This document shows, piece by piece, positions 6,087 through 6,213 of a stretch of 6,213 nt of DNA. The stretch covers positions 1 to 6,213 of the forward strand of contig DAOWML010000144.1 of assembly GCA_030643125.1 (NCBI GenBank). The letters are read 5' to 3'. Below the pieces are notes generated by a model, which did no database searches, was not told the DNA's origin, and saw only the letters and a list, made by a program, of their open reading frames with translations. The DNA is from Bacteroidales bacterium. Lineage in GTDB: Bacteria > Bacteroidota > Bacteroidia > Bacteroidales > UBA12077. The translations under genes and the position numbers were made by a program. The first letter of the stretch is position 1; every line of letters starts with the position of its first letter.

Positions 6087-6213
6087 GGATGCAGGATGCA
6101 GGATACAGGATGCAGGATGCAGGATGCAGGATGCAGGATGCAGGATGCAGGATGCAGGATGCAGGATGCAGGATGCAGGATGCAGGATGCAGGATGCAGG
6201 ATGCAGGATGCAG
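6087..6213. repeat. Heptanucleotide tandem repeat (GGATGCA)n, running off the window
   Basis: Eighteen consecutive 7-bp units plus one base are visible, and the array is cut by the window end. All units are identical except the third (6101-6107), which reads GGATACA. It begins about 110 bp upstream of the ABC-F start codon, beyond the predicted promoter. It holds no stop codon on either strand. Because 7 is not a multiple of 3, all three forward frames encode the same cyclic peptide, GCRMQDA, and all reverse frames encode CILHPAS. No gene in the window reads into it. Such an array is prone to copy-number change by slippage. Confidence 0.97.

Noticed and set aside
6087..6213. CRISPR array or origin iterons
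   Set aside because: Units are 7 bp with no spacers, far shorter than CRISPR repeats. There is no replication gene or DnaA-like cluster nearby.

Overview
The window looks like a chromosomal piece of a Bacteroidota bacterium (Bacteroidales or Flavobacteriia type). Three things point there: a lipoprotein with the GWxTD domain, which is typical of that phylum; a YDYQA-repeat protein of the DUF6150 / 7(1) septoil-knot type; and a TAnnTTTG promoter element with A-rich, Shine-Dalgarno-poor gene starts. The DNA is visibly A+T-rich throughout. The genes look like ordinary chromosomal genes: no transposase, integrase, tRNA, rRNA or CRISPR array was seen.

Layout. At the left edge, on the + strand, is the 3' end of a small YDYQA-repeat gene (2-259). 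It is followed by a soluble histidine kinase (329-1543) with a long, internally duplicated coiled coil and no sensor or receiver domain. Everything after that is on the - strand. Reading in the direction of transcription, from right to left: a two-cassette ABC-F ATPase (5973-4033), an MNT-type nucleotidyltransferase (3973-3665), a possible 27-residue micro-ORF (3675-3592), a GWxTD lipoprotein (3582-2287), and an RlmB-type 23S rRNA 2'-O-methyltransferase (2280-1540). The kinase and rlmB converge, and their stop codons share the palindrome TTAA. The right edge (6087-6213) is a perfect-to-near-perfect 7-bp tandem repeat that runs off the window.

How the genes relate. The GWxTD gene and rlmB are 6 nt apart and almost certainly co-transcribed. 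The nucleotidyltransferase and micro-ORF sit directly upstream and may belong to the same transcript. Two genes act on or near the ribosome (ABC-F and RlmB), but the sequence alone does not prove a shared pathway. The kinase has no adjacent response regulator, so its partner is elsewhere. The nucleotidyltransferase resembles the antitoxin half of HEPN/MNT modules but has no HEPN gene next to it. I see no strong evidence for a wholly new system. The points most worth following are the knotted-repeat protein, the 49-residue periodic duplication in the kinase, the orphan nucleotidyltransferase with its micro-ORF, the lipoprotein/rRNA-methylase pair and the six-frame-open heptamer array.
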